A stretch of DNA of 64,000 bases from Bog-756 sp963812885 (GCA_963812885.1 CAWEWZ010000008.1:124001-188000); one strand, 5' to 3'; counted from the first letter of the stretch, positions 12,902-22,570 are shown. Notes: generated by a model not told the origin, from the letters alone. Numbers and translations: made by a program.

Positions 12902-12907
12902 ATGGTA
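12902..12907 (-). promoter_or_regulatory. -10 box (TACCAT) of ilvD
   Basis: TACCAT fits the TANNNT form and lies 13 bases before the ilvD ATG, leaving an untranslated leader of only about six bases. No convincing -35 was seen. Confidence 0.4.
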
Positions 12908-12993
12908 CGACGTGCCGGGGTGGACGCGTGCCGGCGCCTCTTCAGGATCCGTCCCTCCCCGCCATGCCGTCTCCGCTGTCGGTCGTTTACCGG

Positions 12994-12999
12994 TAACGT
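12994..12999 (+). promoter_or_regulatory. -10 box (TAACGT) of the 13008 lipoprotein gene
   Basis: TAACGT ends nine bases before the ATG, so transcription should start at or next to the first codon. Confidence 0.4.
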
Positions 13000-13007
13000 C
13001 CGCGCCC

Positions 13008-13544
13008 ATGCGTACCACCCCTCACCGCCCCCGGATGCCGAGGACCATTGCCCTGGTGGGCTCGGCGCTGGTGGCTCTGCCCATCGGGCTCAGCGCCTGC
13101 GGAGGGTCGTCCTCGGCGCCGACCACGACGTCGACCACGGCGCCGGCGTCATCGGCACCATGCCGACGGGTGACGCCGGCTCAGATCCAGTCCGTGGTCG
13201 GGGTGGCCGTAGCCAGTCCCTCGGCCAGCGGGCGCGGGACGACCACCCTGTGCACCTACAAGGCGGCCAACCTGGCGGACTCGGTCATCGTCGGGTTCGA
13301 CTCCGCCGCCACGACCACGTCGTTCCAGACGGACCGGGCCGGGTTGAGGCGCCACGGCGACAAAGTCGGAAAGATCCTCGGGCTCGGTGACGAGGCGTTC
13401 TATGCCGTGGCCACCAGCGGTGGGGCGACGGTGACCACCGTGGTGGCCCGCAAGGGATCGGAGCAGGTCCTGGTCACCGGGACCGGCGCCATGACCGGGC
13501 TGGAGAGGTTGGCCGAGCAGGCCCTGGCCACAGCCGGGTCCTGA
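13008..13544 (+). CDS. Hypothetical lipoprotein
   Basis: A 178-residue protein with a short basic N-terminus, a hydrophobic helix (TIALVGSALVALPIGL) and a lipobox LSAC-GG, then a Thr/Ser/Ala linker. The mature domain (CRRVTPAQIQSVVGVAVASP to LERLAEQALATAG) has two Cys about 33 residues apart and ends in an alternating strand/helix pattern. It resembles small actinobacterial lipoproteins of the DUF3558 kind in layout, but I cannot confirm the family. The ATG at 13008 is nine bases after a TAACGT -10 box, suggesting a leaderless mRNA. It is divergent from ilvD. Confidence 0.72.
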   Translation: MRTTPHRPRMPRTIALVGSALVALPIGLSACGGSSSAPTTTSTTAPASSAPCRRVTPAQIQSVVGVAVASPSASGRGTTTLCTYKAANLADSVIVGFDSAATTTSFQTDRAGLRRHGDKVGKILGLGDEAFYAVATSGGATVTTVVARKGSEQVLVTGTGAMTGLERLAEQALATAGS

Positions 13545-13641
13545 ACCAACGGCCTCCGTCCCGGCCGTCGTCCGATACCGCTCGGCGTACAATTCGTCCG
13601 GTGAGCGCGGACCCGGCATTCGTGCCCCGACGGAGGACCTG

Positions 13642-14418
13642 GTGAGCCCGGCCGACCCCGGAGTGTTCGCTCCCGATCGGATCGACGACCTGGTCTCGTT
13701 CTTCGAGGGTAACGGATACGCCACCCTCCGCGGGGTGTTCGACGAGCCGGTGCTGACCGGCGCCGAGGAAGAGCTGGTCGCCGCCCAACGACTGCTGGCC
13801 GAGGGCAGGCTCGACGCCCGCCACGGGACGGTCATCCTCGACCAGCCCGACGCCACCATCGACGGCGAGCCCTTCGCCCACTACGTGTGCTTCGCCACCG
13901 CCGCCTCGCCGGGGGCCGACCGCCTGGCCCGCCATCCCGTGCTCGTGGACGTCGCCCGGCGCATCCTCGGCCCCGAGGCCTGGCTCCTCGACTACGAGCA
14001 GTTCGGTGTGGTCTACCAGGACGCCCGGCCCGATCCGGGGTCGGCCTACTCGCGGATCGGATGGCATACCGATCATCAGTCCGGTCCCCATTTGGACATC
14101 TGGCCGGGTGCCGCCTTCACCATCCACTTCGACCCGACCTCACCGGCCAACGGCTTCCTGCGGGTCCTCCCCGGGAGCCATCTCGGTGGGCCGGCGGGCA
14201 TGCCCCCGGGATTCGAACGGGTGCCGGGCGAGATCGGGCTGTACCAGGAGCGGGGAGACGTCCTGTTCCACCACGCCGATCTCTGGCACGGTGCGGCCCG
14301 GGGCACGGCCGACGGCGATGCCGCCATCCGGCGCCATCTCCGGGGCAGCTGGCACGGCGGGACCAGGCTCGACGTCGGGCACGGGACCGACGACTTCGTG
14401 AAGAACGCGCTCCGCTGA
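13642..14418 (+). CDS. Phytanoyl-CoA dioxygenase (PhyH) family protein
   Basis: Fe(II)/2-oxoglutarate-dependent oxygenase fold, 258 residues, GTG start. The metal facial triad is visible: H142 and D144 in WHTDHQSG and H216 in HHADLWHGAA. The segment IHFDPTSPANGFLRVLPGSH is typical of PhyH. Family members hydroxylate lipids, osmolytes such as ectoine, or secondary metabolites; nothing nearby fixes the substrate. It stands about 100 bases after the lipoprotein and 200 bases before the haloalkane dehalogenase, all on the plus strand. Confidence 0.85.
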   Translation: MSPADPGVFAPDRIDDLVSFFEGNGYATLRGVFDEPVLTGAEEELVAAQRLLAEGRLDARHGTVILDQPDATIDGEPFAHYVCFATAASPGADRLARHPVLVDVARRILGPEAWLLDYEQFGVVYQDARPDPGSAYSRIGWHTDHQSGPHLDIWPGAAFTIHFDPTSPANGFLRVLPGSHLGGPAGMPPGFERVPGEIGLYQERGDVLFHHADLWHGAARGTADGDAAIRRHLRGSWHGGTRLDVGHGTDDFVKNALR

Positions 14419-14625
14419 TCGGCCTGGGCGGCACCGGCCGCTGGTCCACCGGCGGCGCCGGCTCATCCACCAGCGGCCCGGCTCCCCAGGTTGCGGGACC
14501 CGTGAGGCACGGCTGGTAGGGTCGATTTGGCAGGGCCGGTGTCAGTTGCCGACCGGCGAACCAGTCGCCGACCGACGGAGACGACACACCGAACGGTCCC
14601 CGAGCGAGGTGGAGGTACGCAGCCG

Positions 14626-15531
14626 ATGGAGGTTCTCCGCACCCCTGACCACTGCTTCGAGGGTCTTGCCGGCTTCGACTTCGAGCCCCACTACGCGGAC
14701 ATCCCCGACCTCGACGGCGGCACCCTGCGGGTGCACTACCTCGACGAGGGCCCGGCCGGCGGGCCGACCGTCCTGCTCCTCCACGGCGAACCGTCGTGGT
14801 CCTACCTCTACCGCCACATGATCCCCGTCCTGACCGGGGCCGGCCTGCGGGTGGTGGCGCCCGACCTGGTCGGGTTCGGCCGTTCGGACAAGCCGACGCC
14901 GAGGAGTGAGTACACCTACGCCCGCCACGTCGAATGGATGCGCTCACTCGTCTTCGATCACCTGGGGCTGTCGGCGGTGACCCTGGTCTGCCAGGACTGG
15001 GGCGGCCTCATCGGGCTCCGGCTGCTGGCCGAGCACCTCGACCGCTTCGCCAGGGTGGTGGCGGCCAACACCTTCCTGCCCACCGGCGACGGCACGCCCA
15101 GCGAGGCCTTCCTCGGCTGGCTCAAGTTCTCCCAGGAGGTGGAGACCTTCCCCACCGGATCGATCGTCAACCTGGGCTGCACCACCGAGCTCGCGCCCGA
15201 GGTGATCGCCGCCTATGACGCGCCCTTCCCCGACCAGTCGTACACCGAAGGCGCCCGCCAGTTCCCGACATTGGTCCCCATTTCGCCCGACGACCCGGCG
15301 TCGGCGGCCAACCGTGACGCGTGGAAGATCCTCGAGACGATGAAGACACCCTTCCTGACCGCGTTCAGCGACGGCGATCCGATCACGGCGGGGTCGGATC
15401 GGATCCTGCAGGCCCGTATCCCCGGGGCCCAAGGGCAGCATCACGTGACCATCGTCGGCGGTGGCCACTTCCTCCAGGAGGACAAGGGTCCCGAGCTGGC
15501 CCGTGTGGTCGTCGACTTCGTGGGCTCCTGA
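14626..15531 (+). CDS. Haloalkane dehalogenase (HLD-I type)
   Basis: Alpha/beta hydrolase of 301 residues predicted to cleave carbon-halogen bonds hydrolytically in the cytoplasm. ATG 14626 follows GGAGGT at a good distance. Motifs are the oxyanion loop HGEPSW, the nucleophile D124 followed by the halide-binding W125 in CQDWGG, the catalytic acid D250 in FSDGDPIT and the base H280 in GGGHFLQ. A Trp at 164 in the cap may be the second halide-binding residue. The same Asp124-Trp125 arrangement defines DhlA-like subfamily I. Substrate range is unknown. No halogenated-compound pathway surrounds it. Confidence 0.88.
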   Translation: MEVLRTPDHCFEGLAGFDFEPHYADIPDLDGGTLRVHYLDEGPAGGPTVLLLHGEPSWSYLYRHMIPVLTGAGLRVVAPDLVGFGRSDKPTPRSEYTYARHVEWMRSLVFDHLGLSAVTLVCQDWGGLIGLRLLAEHLDRFARVVAANTFLPTGDGTPSEAFLGWLKFSQEVETFPTGSIVNLGCTTELAPEVIAAYDAPFPDQSYTEGARQFPTLVPISPDDPASAANRDAWKILETMKTPFLTAFSDGDPITAGSDRILQARIPGAQGQHHVTIVGGGHFLQEDKGPELARVVVDFVGS

Positions 15532-15582
15532 CCGCCGTGGATTCCCTGTGGAAAGGGCGTCCGACCGAGCGATACTGCACCC

Positions 15583-15975
15583 ATGGCTGATCGCAACGTC
15601 CTGGGTGGCGAGCTCGAGCCGTGCGGCACCGATCCACTGACCGGCTTCTATCGGGACGGATGCTGCAGCACGGGACCCGAAGACCTGGGCAGCCATACGA
15701 TCTGTGCGGTGGTCACGGCCGAATTCCTCGAACACCAGCGCACCATCGGCAACGACCTCTCGACCCCGATGCCGCAATTCCGGTTCCCCGGCCTGGTGCC
15801 CGGTGACCGCTGGTGCGTCACCGCCGCCAACTGGCTGCGGGCCCACCACGAGGGGGCCGCGGCCTACGTGGTGCTGGCCTCGACCCACGAAGCGGCGCTG
15901 GAGATCGTTCCCCTGGCCGTCCTGGCGGAGCACGCCGTCGACGTGCCCGCCGGTCCCGACGGTCTCGCGCCCTGA
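15583..15975 (+). CDS. DUF2237 family protein
   Basis: A 130-residue protein that fills the DUF2237 family from end to end. Typical segments are NVLGGELEPCGTDPLTGFYR, DGCCSTGPEDLGSHTICAVV with a Cys pair, FLEHQRTIGNDLSTPMP and FPGLVPGDRWCVTAANW. No biochemical function is established for the family as far as I know. The four conserved Cys suggest metal binding or redox chemistry, which is inference. It ends three bases before the convergent ParA-like gene. Confidence 0.85.
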   Translation: MADRNVLGGELEPCGTDPLTGFYRDGCCSTGPEDLGSHTICAVVTAEFLEHQRTIGNDLSTPMPQFRFPGLVPGDRWCVTAANWLRAHHEGAAAYVVLASTHEAALEIVPLAVLAEHAVDVPAGPDGLAP

Positions 15976-15978
15976 GCG

Positions 15979-16563
15979 TCAGCCCGAGCGCTTGCGGAGC
16001 GCCTTCTTGAGCACCGCGTCATAGGCCTCGAGGCCGTCGCGGTACAGCCTGGCCTCGGGGCCGGCCGCGATCCCCACCCGCTCGGGGATGATGCCCCAGA
16101 TCGGGACCTTGGAATCGGTCCACCAGGCGACGGCCTCGTCAAGGTCGTTGGTTCCCAACCTGGCGGCACAGATGACCACGCCGTGGGGGACGCGGTCGTC
16201 GACCATCTCGAGGGTGGCCACCACCCTCGAGTACTCGACCCCGCCGGCCCGGGTCGGGATGACCACGGCGTCGGCCCGGTCGAGGGCGGCCCGGACGATC
16301 CGCTCGTCGCCGGGTGGGGTATCGACCACCGCCAGTCCGTCTCCGCCGGCCAACGCCCGGGCCACGGTCCGTTCCGAGGGCGCCTCCACCAGCTCCACGC
16401 CGGCGAGCGGGCTCTCCTCGAGCCATTCCGCCGACGAGGCCTGGCGATCGGCATCGATCAGCAGGACCGGTTCCCACCCCCGGTCCACGGCGGCCGCGGC
16501 CAGGTACACGGCCGTGGTGGTCTTGCCCACCCCGCCCTTCACGTTGCTGACCACGATGTTCAT
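15979..16563 (-). CDS. ParA/MinD-family ATPase, orphan
   Basis: A 194-residue P-loop ATPase. The ATG at 16563 follows AGGAGG by five bases. The deviant Walker A is KGGVGKTT, with a switch I-type DADRQASS and a Walker B-type VVDTPPGDER. It is short for a chromosomal ParA and has no ParB beside it, so a plasmid-type or cargo-positioning role is possible. The phrase DRADAVVIPTRAGGVEYSRV is typical of small orphan ParA proteins. It is convergent with DUF2237 and divergent from the thioesterase. Confidence 0.85.
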   Translation of the reverse strand: MNIVVSNVKGGVGKTTTAVYLAAAAVDRGWEPVLLIDADRQASSAEWLEESPLAGVELVEAPSERTVARALAGGDGLAVVDTPPGDERIVRAALDRADAVVIPTRAGGVEYSRVVATLEMVDDRVPHGVVICAARLGTNDLDEAVAWWTDSKVPIWGIIPERVGIAAGPEARLYRDGLEAYDAVLKKALRKRSG

Positions 16564-16747
16564 CGGTCCTCCTGGGATCCGGATCGGGCGCCCCCCGTCG
16601 GGCGGCTGCCACCTGTCGTGACCATAGTCGATGTGGTTCGCATCCTGACCAGGGAAAACGAGGCGAATTTGCGACCAAACCGGTCGCGGTCCGGATCCCC
16701 GATCCTGCTTTGACATCCGGCCGCGGCGAGGGCGAGCATCGGGTGCC

Positions 16748-17614
16748 GTGACCGATCATTTCTCGACCGTGACCGCCGTGACCGCCGCCGGTCCGGGTCG
16801 ATACCAAGCCACCATCCACGAGTCGTGGAACCTCCGTCCACTCCCCCAGGGCGGCATCGTCAGCGCCATCGGGCTGCGGGCCATGGCCGAGGAACTGGCC
16901 GACCCGGCCCAGCCGCTGCGCGCCCTCCACACCACCTTCATCGCCCAGGTGACCGACGGTCCCGTATCCGTGGAGGTCGAGCTGTTGCGGAGGGGTCGGT
17001 CGATGTCCCATCTCCGTGCCGAGGTGGCCAACATCGACTCCCCCCGCGGCCATGTCACCACCGGCATCTTCGGGTCGACCAGGCCCGGTTTCTCGTTCAC
17101 CGATCTCCGGCCGCCGGCCAGTATCCCGCCTCCTGCGGACTGCCGCTCGTTCCGCGACCCCCCGCCGCCAGGGGTGGAGGGATACCCGCCCACCCCGTTC
17201 TGGACGCGACACGTCGAGGGGCGGGGCGTGCTCGGCCATCCGTTCTGGGAGGAGTACGTCCCCGATCGGGCCGAGACGGCGACGTGGTACCGCTTCGACC
17301 GACCTCCGTTCCTCGACGACGGCACCCTCGACCCCTTGGCCCTGGTGGTACTGGCCGACACGATGCCCGGTGCGGTGGCGGAGAAGGTCGGCCGCCAGGA
17401 GCGAAGTTGGTTCGCCCCGAGTATCGACCTCACCGTGCACCTCCTCGACCACTGCCGTTCGCCGTGGGTACTGGCCCACAACCGGGCCCGGTTCGCCGGC
17501 GAGGGTTACGCCTCGGCCGACATGGCGCTGTGGGACTGCGGCCAGGACGGCACCGACGCTCCCCGGTTGGTGGCCTACGCCACCCAGGTGTTCCTGTTCT
17601 CCTTCGCCGGCTGA
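16748..17614 (+). CDS. Acyl-CoA thioesterase-like double hotdog protein
   Basis: A 288-residue TesB-like protein with two hotdog repeats, an N-terminal one (PLPQGGIVSAIGLRAM, ALHTTFIAQVTDGPVSVEVEL) and a C-terminal one (PFLDDGTLDPLALVVLADTM, SIDLTVHLLDHCRSPWVLAH). Such enzymes hydrolyse acyl-CoA. The chain length preferred is not visible. GTG or ATG near 16748 starts the frame. It begins a plus-strand run with the VOC, DUF35 and thiolase genes, which supports a role in acyl-CoA metabolism. Confidence 0.8.
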   Translation: MTDHFSTVTAVTAAGPGRYQATIHESWNLRPLPQGGIVSAIGLRAMAEELADPAQPLRALHTTFIAQVTDGPVSVEVELLRRGRSMSHLRAEVANIDSPRGHVTTGIFGSTRPGFSFTDLRPPASIPPPADCRSFRDPPPPGVEGYPPTPFWTRHVEGRGVLGHPFWEEYVPDRAETATWYRFDRPPFLDDGTLDPLALVVLADTMPGAVAEKVGRQERSWFAPSIDLTVHLLDHCRSPWVLAHNRARFAGEGYASADMALWDCGQDGTDAPRLVAYATQVFLFSFAG

Positions 17615-17696
17615 GGCGAGCGGCCTGCCGTCCGGAGCCAAATCCGTCGTCGTTAGACTCGCTCAGCCGAATCCCAAGTACCAGGAAGGAGACGAT

Positions 17697-18095
17697 GTGC
17701 CGGTAACCGGACTGGCCAATCTGGCGGTGAAGGTGGCCGACCTCGACCAGGCATGTGCGTACTACGAGGCCGCCGGGGCCGAGGTGCGGGACCGCATGCG
17801 CTGGCGCAACGGGGAGCGAGCCGACGTCTTCCTCGGTCCGGTGATGATCACGCTGTTCACCAAGGCCATCTACGAGGACGACGTGGACCTCCCGGCCGAG
17901 TGCTTCCTCCATCCCGCGCTGTTCACCGACGATCTCGACGCCCAGCTGGAGGGCCACCAGGTGGTCTGGGGTCCCGAGGTGGTCGAGGGCACCTTCGGGA
18001 GGCGGCGCATCGCCTTCGTCGAGGCCCCCGGTGGCATCCGGCTGGAATTCATGGAGCAGCTGGCGCCACCGTCGGTTCCCCCGGCGCCCGACTAG
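17697..18095 (+). CDS. VOC/glyoxalase-like protein
   Basis: A 132-residue single-module VOC-fold protein. GTG at 17697 is preceded by AAGGAG. The first betaalphabetabetabeta unit begins LANLAVKVADLDQACAYYEAAGAEV and the last strand FVEAPGGIRLEFMEQL carries a possible metal-binding Glu. The family includes lyases, isomerases and dioxygenases. An epimerase-like role in acyl-CoA breakdown is possible given the neighbours, but that is inference. Confidence 0.72.
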   Translation: MPVTGLANLAVKVADLDQACAYYEAAGAEVRDRMRWRNGERADVFLGPVMITLFTKAIYEDDVDLPAECFLHPALFTDDLDAQLEGHQVVWGPEVVEGTFGRRRIAFVEAPGGIRLEFMEQLAPPSVPPAPD

Positions 18096-18162
18096 CCACT
18101 TATTTCTCTGTGCCACTACGGTGGCGTACGACGTTCGATGGCAATCCGACGGAAGAAGGACG

Positions 18163-18561
18163 ATGGACAAGCAAATCCCGCTGGTCGACTACCTGGTGCT
18201 GGGGGACGATCCGCATCTGGCGGCCAATGAGTGCACGGCGTGTGGCGCCCGGTTCTTCGATCGGCGCAACGCCTGCGCCAGCTGCGGCAAGCCGGAGTTC
18301 AAGAAGGTCAGCATCCCGACCAAGGGTGAGGTCAAGGCCTTCACCATCGTGGCCTTCGCCGCGCCCGGTGTCCCGGTGCCCTACGTCGCCGCCCTGGTCG
18401 ATTGCGGCGGAACCAGCGTGCGGGCCAACCTGATCAACGTGGAACCCGATCCCGAGCACGTCACCATGGGCATGAAGGTCCAGCTGGCCACGCAGGTCAT
18501 CGGCACGGACGACAACGGCACCGAAGCGATCGGGTTCGGGTTCGAACCCCTGGGAGGTTGA
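18163..18561 (+). CDS. DUF35 OB-fold protein with zinc ribbon
   Basis: A 132-residue partner protein of thiolase-like enzymes. An N-terminal rubredoxin-like zinc ribbon (CTACGARFF, CASCGKPEF) is followed by an OB fold that ends FGFEPLGG. In characterised pairs the DUF35 protein binds the thiolase-superfamily enzyme and feeds or positions the acyl-CoA. It sits five bases before the thiolase gene, so they are very likely translated together and form a complex. Confidence 0.88.
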   Translation: MDKQIPLVDYLVLGDDPHLAANECTACGARFFDRRNACASCGKPEFKKVSIPTKGEVKAFTIVAFAAPGVPVPYVAALVDCGGTSVRANLINVEPDPEHVTMGMKVQLATQVIGTDDNGTEAIGFGFEPLGG

Positions 18562-18566
18562 GCAGC

Positions 18567-19769
18567 ATGGCATCCGATGACCTGTGGATCCTTGGCATCC
18601 ACATGACCAAGTTCGGCAAGCACCCGGACCTGGACCTGGTCGACCTGGCCTCCGAAGCCGTCCTCGGCGCCCTGGCCGACGGCGGCGTCGAGATGAAGGA
18701 CATGGGCGTGATCGGCGCCGGCAACCTGATGGCGGCCAATGCCGGAATCGGACAGCAGCTCCAGAAGCAGCTGGGCCAGACCGGTATTCCGGTCTACAAC
18801 GTGGCCAATGCGTGTGCCACCGGTGCCACCGCGCTCCGGGTGGCCTGCATGGCCGTCAAGGCGGGTGAGGCCGACATGGGCCTGGCCTTCGGGGTGGAGA
18901 AGCTGTCCGGCGCAGGACTGCTGTCGGGCGGCAGCCGCAAGGAGGATTCGGGGACGTTCAGCCCAACGGGGCGGTACGGGGCGGTGGCGCCGGTCGACGG
19001 GCGCATCGGCACCGAGATCATGCCCGGCGTCTTCGCCCAGATCGGGATGGAGTACGGACACAAGTACGGGGGCACAAGTTTCGAGCTCTTCGCCAAGATC
19101 AGCGAGAAGAACCACTCCCACTCGACGCTCAATCCCCTGGCCGCCTATACGAAGAAGATGACGCTGGAGGAGATCATGGGCGATGTGATGATCGCCTACC
19201 CGAACACCCGGCCGATGTGCTCAGCCAACTGTGACGGGGCGGCTGCGGCCGTCGTGGTCAGCGGTTCGAAGCTCAAGACGCTCTCCCTCGAGCAGCAGAA
19301 ACGGGCGGTGAAGATCTCAGCCTCGATCCTCACCACCGACCCGTGGGAGGAGGCGTGCCAGATCCTTCCCGACGTGAACACCCTGACCCGGAACGCCGCC
19401 CGACAGGCCTACGAGCAGGCCGGCGTGGGCCCGGCCGACCTCGATCTGGTCGAGCTCCACGACTGCTTCGCCACCGCCGAGCTCGTGCACTACGACAACT
19501 TGGAGCTGTGCGAGGTCGGAGGGGCCGTCGACTTCTTCAACTCGGGAGCGACCTGGCGCGACGGGTCGACGCCGGTCAACGTCTCGGGCGGGCTCGAGTC
19601 CAAGGGTCATCCGATCGCCGCCACCGGCATCGCCAATGTGTGGGAGGTGGCCACCCACCTCCGCGGCGAGGCCGGCGACCGCCAGATCCCCGGGGCCAAG
19701 GTCGGACTCACCCACGTCATCGGGCTGGGCTCCGCCTGCGGTGTGCACATCCTGGAGAAGGCGGCCTGA
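18567..19769 (+). CDS. Thiolase family protein (SCP-x/lipid-transfer type)
   Basis: A 400-residue thiolase-superfamily enzyme. The nucleophilic Cys is C83 in NACATGATAL, followed later by ELHDCFA and the His-containing GGLESKGHPIAATG. It has the short, loop-poor layout of SCP-x/Ltp thiolases. With its DUF35 partner it may carry out thiolytic or retro-aldol cleavage of a beta-keto or beta-hydroxy acyl-CoA, as in sterol side-chain degradation; the Cys favours true thiolase chemistry. No other sterol genes are visible. Confidence 0.88.
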   Translation: MASDDLWILGIHMTKFGKHPDLDLVDLASEAVLGALADGGVEMKDMGVIGAGNLMAANAGIGQQLQKQLGQTGIPVYNVANACATGATALRVACMAVKAGEADMGLAFGVEKLSGAGLLSGGSRKEDSGTFSPTGRYGAVAPVDGRIGTEIMPGVFAQIGMEYGHKYGGTSFELFAKISEKNHSHSTLNPLAAYTKKMTLEEIMGDVMIAYPNTRPMCSANCDGAAAAVVVSGSKLKTLSLEQQKRAVKISASILTTDPWEEACQILPDVNTLTRNAARQAYEQAGVGPADLDLVELHDCFATAELVHYDNLELCEVGGAVDFFNSGATWRDGSTPVNVSGGLESKGHPIAATGIANVWEVATHLRGEAGDRQIPGAKVGLTHVIGLGSACGVHILEKAA

Positions 19770-19807
19770 CCTGAGCGGCCGGGTCCGGCCGGAACCGACC
19801 GGTCCGC

Positions 19808-22570
19808 CTACGCCGTGACGTGCACGGCCAGCACCACCGGTGGCAGCGCGGTGCCGTCCGGTGGCCCGCAGATCGATGTCGACGACATAGGACCCCGGCT
19901 GCGGTGGCCCGAATGGTGAGTGCCTGGGTCTGACGCACGAGCCCGGTGCAGCCGGCGAGCCCGTCGCCCGCCGTCCCCGGGGGCGAATTGCCGACCTTGA
20001 ACGATCCCGCGGCCGGGGACACCGCCAGTCCGCCGGAGCTCGCGCTCGCCGTCCAGGACCCGACCGTGTATCCGTCCTCGGCCGGAGCGACTCCGAGGGT
20101 GACCGTCCTGGCCCGGCCCACCTGGACCGCGGTACCGCCGCTCGGGAGCGAGTACCCGACGGCGGGCAGCCGGCCGGCCCCGTACGACGGAGGGCTCAGC
20201 GCAGGATCGGAACCCCATCGGGGATCGGGGGTCGACGAGAGCCCGAAGGTCAAGGTCCCGCCGGTGGTGATGATCGACGACGGCAGCCAGGGTTGGTTCC
20301 AGGTGGTCGACCCGGTCCGGGGCGGCACCGACACCTGACGCACAGGTGGGCGTGGCCCTGGCCAGCGGCGCCCCGGCGAGGCTCAGGGAGTGGATGTAGG
20401 GCGTCGACGCCGATGCCGACGGCGCGTGCAGGACGAGCATCCTGGCGTCGGGCAGGGTGACGGAGACCGCGGGGAACAAGGGACTGGCCAGGGCGAGGTC
20501 GGCCGAACCGGGAGTGACCGGGTACAGGCCGATCGCCGCCCACACGTACCAGGACGACAGCGCCCCCAGGTCATCGTTGCCGGGTTCGTTGGCCGGGGTG
20601 TCGGAATAGAGGGAATCGGCGATCTTCCGGACCGCTCCCTGGGCCTGCGACGGCGCGCCGAAGTAGTCGTACTCCCACGGCGTCCACAGGCTCGGCTCGT
20701 TGCCGGCCCAGTCGAACGGGCGGTCCCGCCCGGCGTTCAACACGGTGAGGAAGGCGTCGAGCTTCTTCACCGCCTGCGCGTCCCCGCCCATGAGGTCGGA
20801 CAGGGCGGCCAGGTCCTGAGGCACCGACCAGGTGTACTGGATGGCATTTCCCTCCTCGAACCCGAGCTCTCCTCCGGGCTCGAGCATCGAGGACTGGAAC
20901 GCGGCACCGGCGGGGAAGCTCCCGTTGGGGTTGCGGGCCTGAACGTAGCCGGTCGCCGGATTGAACAGGTACTGCCAGTTGTGGGCCCGCTGCATCATGC
21001 TCTCGTACAGGGAGTGGTCTCCCTGGGCCAACGCCATCTGGGCGATGGAGAAGTCGTCGATCGCATACTCGAGGGTCACCGATCCGCCGATCGAGTAGTT
21101 GCTGGAAGTGAGGTCGAGCGAGCCGGCGTCGACGTAGTGCTGGGCGAGGTACTGATCGAGGTACTGCCGCTCGATCTCGAGCCCGTGCCCGGACTCGGTT
21201 TGGGTGGCTCCTTTGACCATGGCGGCCAGCGCGGCACCGACATCGAAGTCGCGGACCCCGAAGGCGTAGGCGGCGGCGATGATCGGATCGGCGGAGTCAC
21301 CGTTCATCTGCGAGGCATCACCGGCGACAATCGCCCACTTCGGGAGCCAGCCGCCCTGCTCGGCATCGTTGACCAGCGATTGCACCATGTCGCCGGCCTG
21401 GTGAGGGGCGAGCAGCGACACCAGCTCGATCTGCGAACGGTAGATGTCCCACTCGGAGAAGTTGGCGTACTGGGCCCGGCCCGTCGACGCATGGACCATC
21501 CCGTCGGAACCGGTGTACTGGCCATTGACGTCGCTCACCACGTCGGGGGCCAGCAGCGAGTGGTAGAGCGCGGTATAGAAGGTGCGCATCTGGGCGGCAG
21601 AGCCACCACCGACCCGGATCCTCCCGAGGATGCGGTTCCACTGGCCCGTTGCCTGCGACTCGACATGGCCGAGGGACCACCCGGGGTCCTCGACCCGGAG
21701 ATTGTCGGCGGCATTGGCGACGCTGACGAAGGAGATGCCCACCTTCATCGTCACCACCGGGTCCTGCTCGGTGTCGAAGGTGACGAAGGCGCCGCACGCC
21801 CTGGACCGGCACGAGGTGACCCCGGGCGAGACGGTCGATCCGCTCCACGTCCCCGTGGCGGCGAACGGCCGGCTGAACATGGCGTAGAAGTAGAGCGTGT
21901 AGTTGGTCCCCGTCCCGCAGAACTGACCGCTGGTCACCTGGCCGGCAATCCCGTTCCTCCCGACCAGGTGGACACCCGAGTCGCTCACCGGGTTTGCGCT
22001 GCCGGCCACCTTGAACAGGACGTTGGCCTGGCGGGTGCGCGGGAAGGTGAACCGGGAGATCCCGGTCCGGGTGGTCACCGCCAGTTCCGTCCCCACGTTC
22101 GACGGGTCCGAGGGTGACTCCGTAGCGGCCGGGTGCGATCCGTTCACTGGAGTGGGAGAACGAAGCGGTCTCGTGCTCGGGAAAGCGACCGACGGGTCCG
22201 ACCGTGGGGAGGATGGGAACGTCTCCATAGCTGGCGCAGCCGGTCCCGCTGAGATGGGTCAGGCTGAATCCGGAGATGTGCGAGTCCCGGTACGAGTAGC
22301 CCCCGCCGGCCGCGGCCCGGTTGGGTGTGGTGTCCGGGCTCCACTGGATCATCCCGAACGGAAGATCGGCACCGGGGAACTCACCGACCGAGCCCGGGCT
22401 GACCGGCCCGGTTCCCGTGCCGTCGATGGGATCGACGAGCCCCGCCGGATCACCCACCAGGGCGGTGGCCGGCCCCGCGGCCGATCCGGACGGGGTGCCG
22501 GAGGTGCCGCAACTGCTCACACTCAGGACGGCCAGGCCGAGACGGCCACCACCAGGGCCTTTCGTCTCAC
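19808..22570 (-). CDS. Secreted GH92 alpha-mannosidase-like lipoprotein (several frameshifts)
   Basis: Exo-acting, calcium-dependent alpha-mannosidase family. GTG at 22570 lies behind a GGAGG box. The signal sequence RRKALVVAVS...LAVLSVSSC ends in a lipobox-like Cys but contains a frame change. The N-terminal beta-sandwich (GEFPGADLPFGMIQWSPDT, GYSYRDSHISGFSLTHLSG) is in one frame. The main (alpha/alpha)6 domain is in another and shows NFSEWDIYRSQ, GDSADPIIAAAYAFG and the diagnostic NEPGNDDLGALSSWYVW. After about 20345 a further Ig-like C-terminal part is spread over two frames. Frame changes lie near 22100, 20345, 19880 and in the signal peptide. Total length of about 920 residues is longer than core GH92. 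Confidence 0.87.

Noticed and set aside
15979..16563. Chromosome partition locus
   Set aside because: The ParA-like protein is short and has no ParB gene or parS-like repeats beside it.
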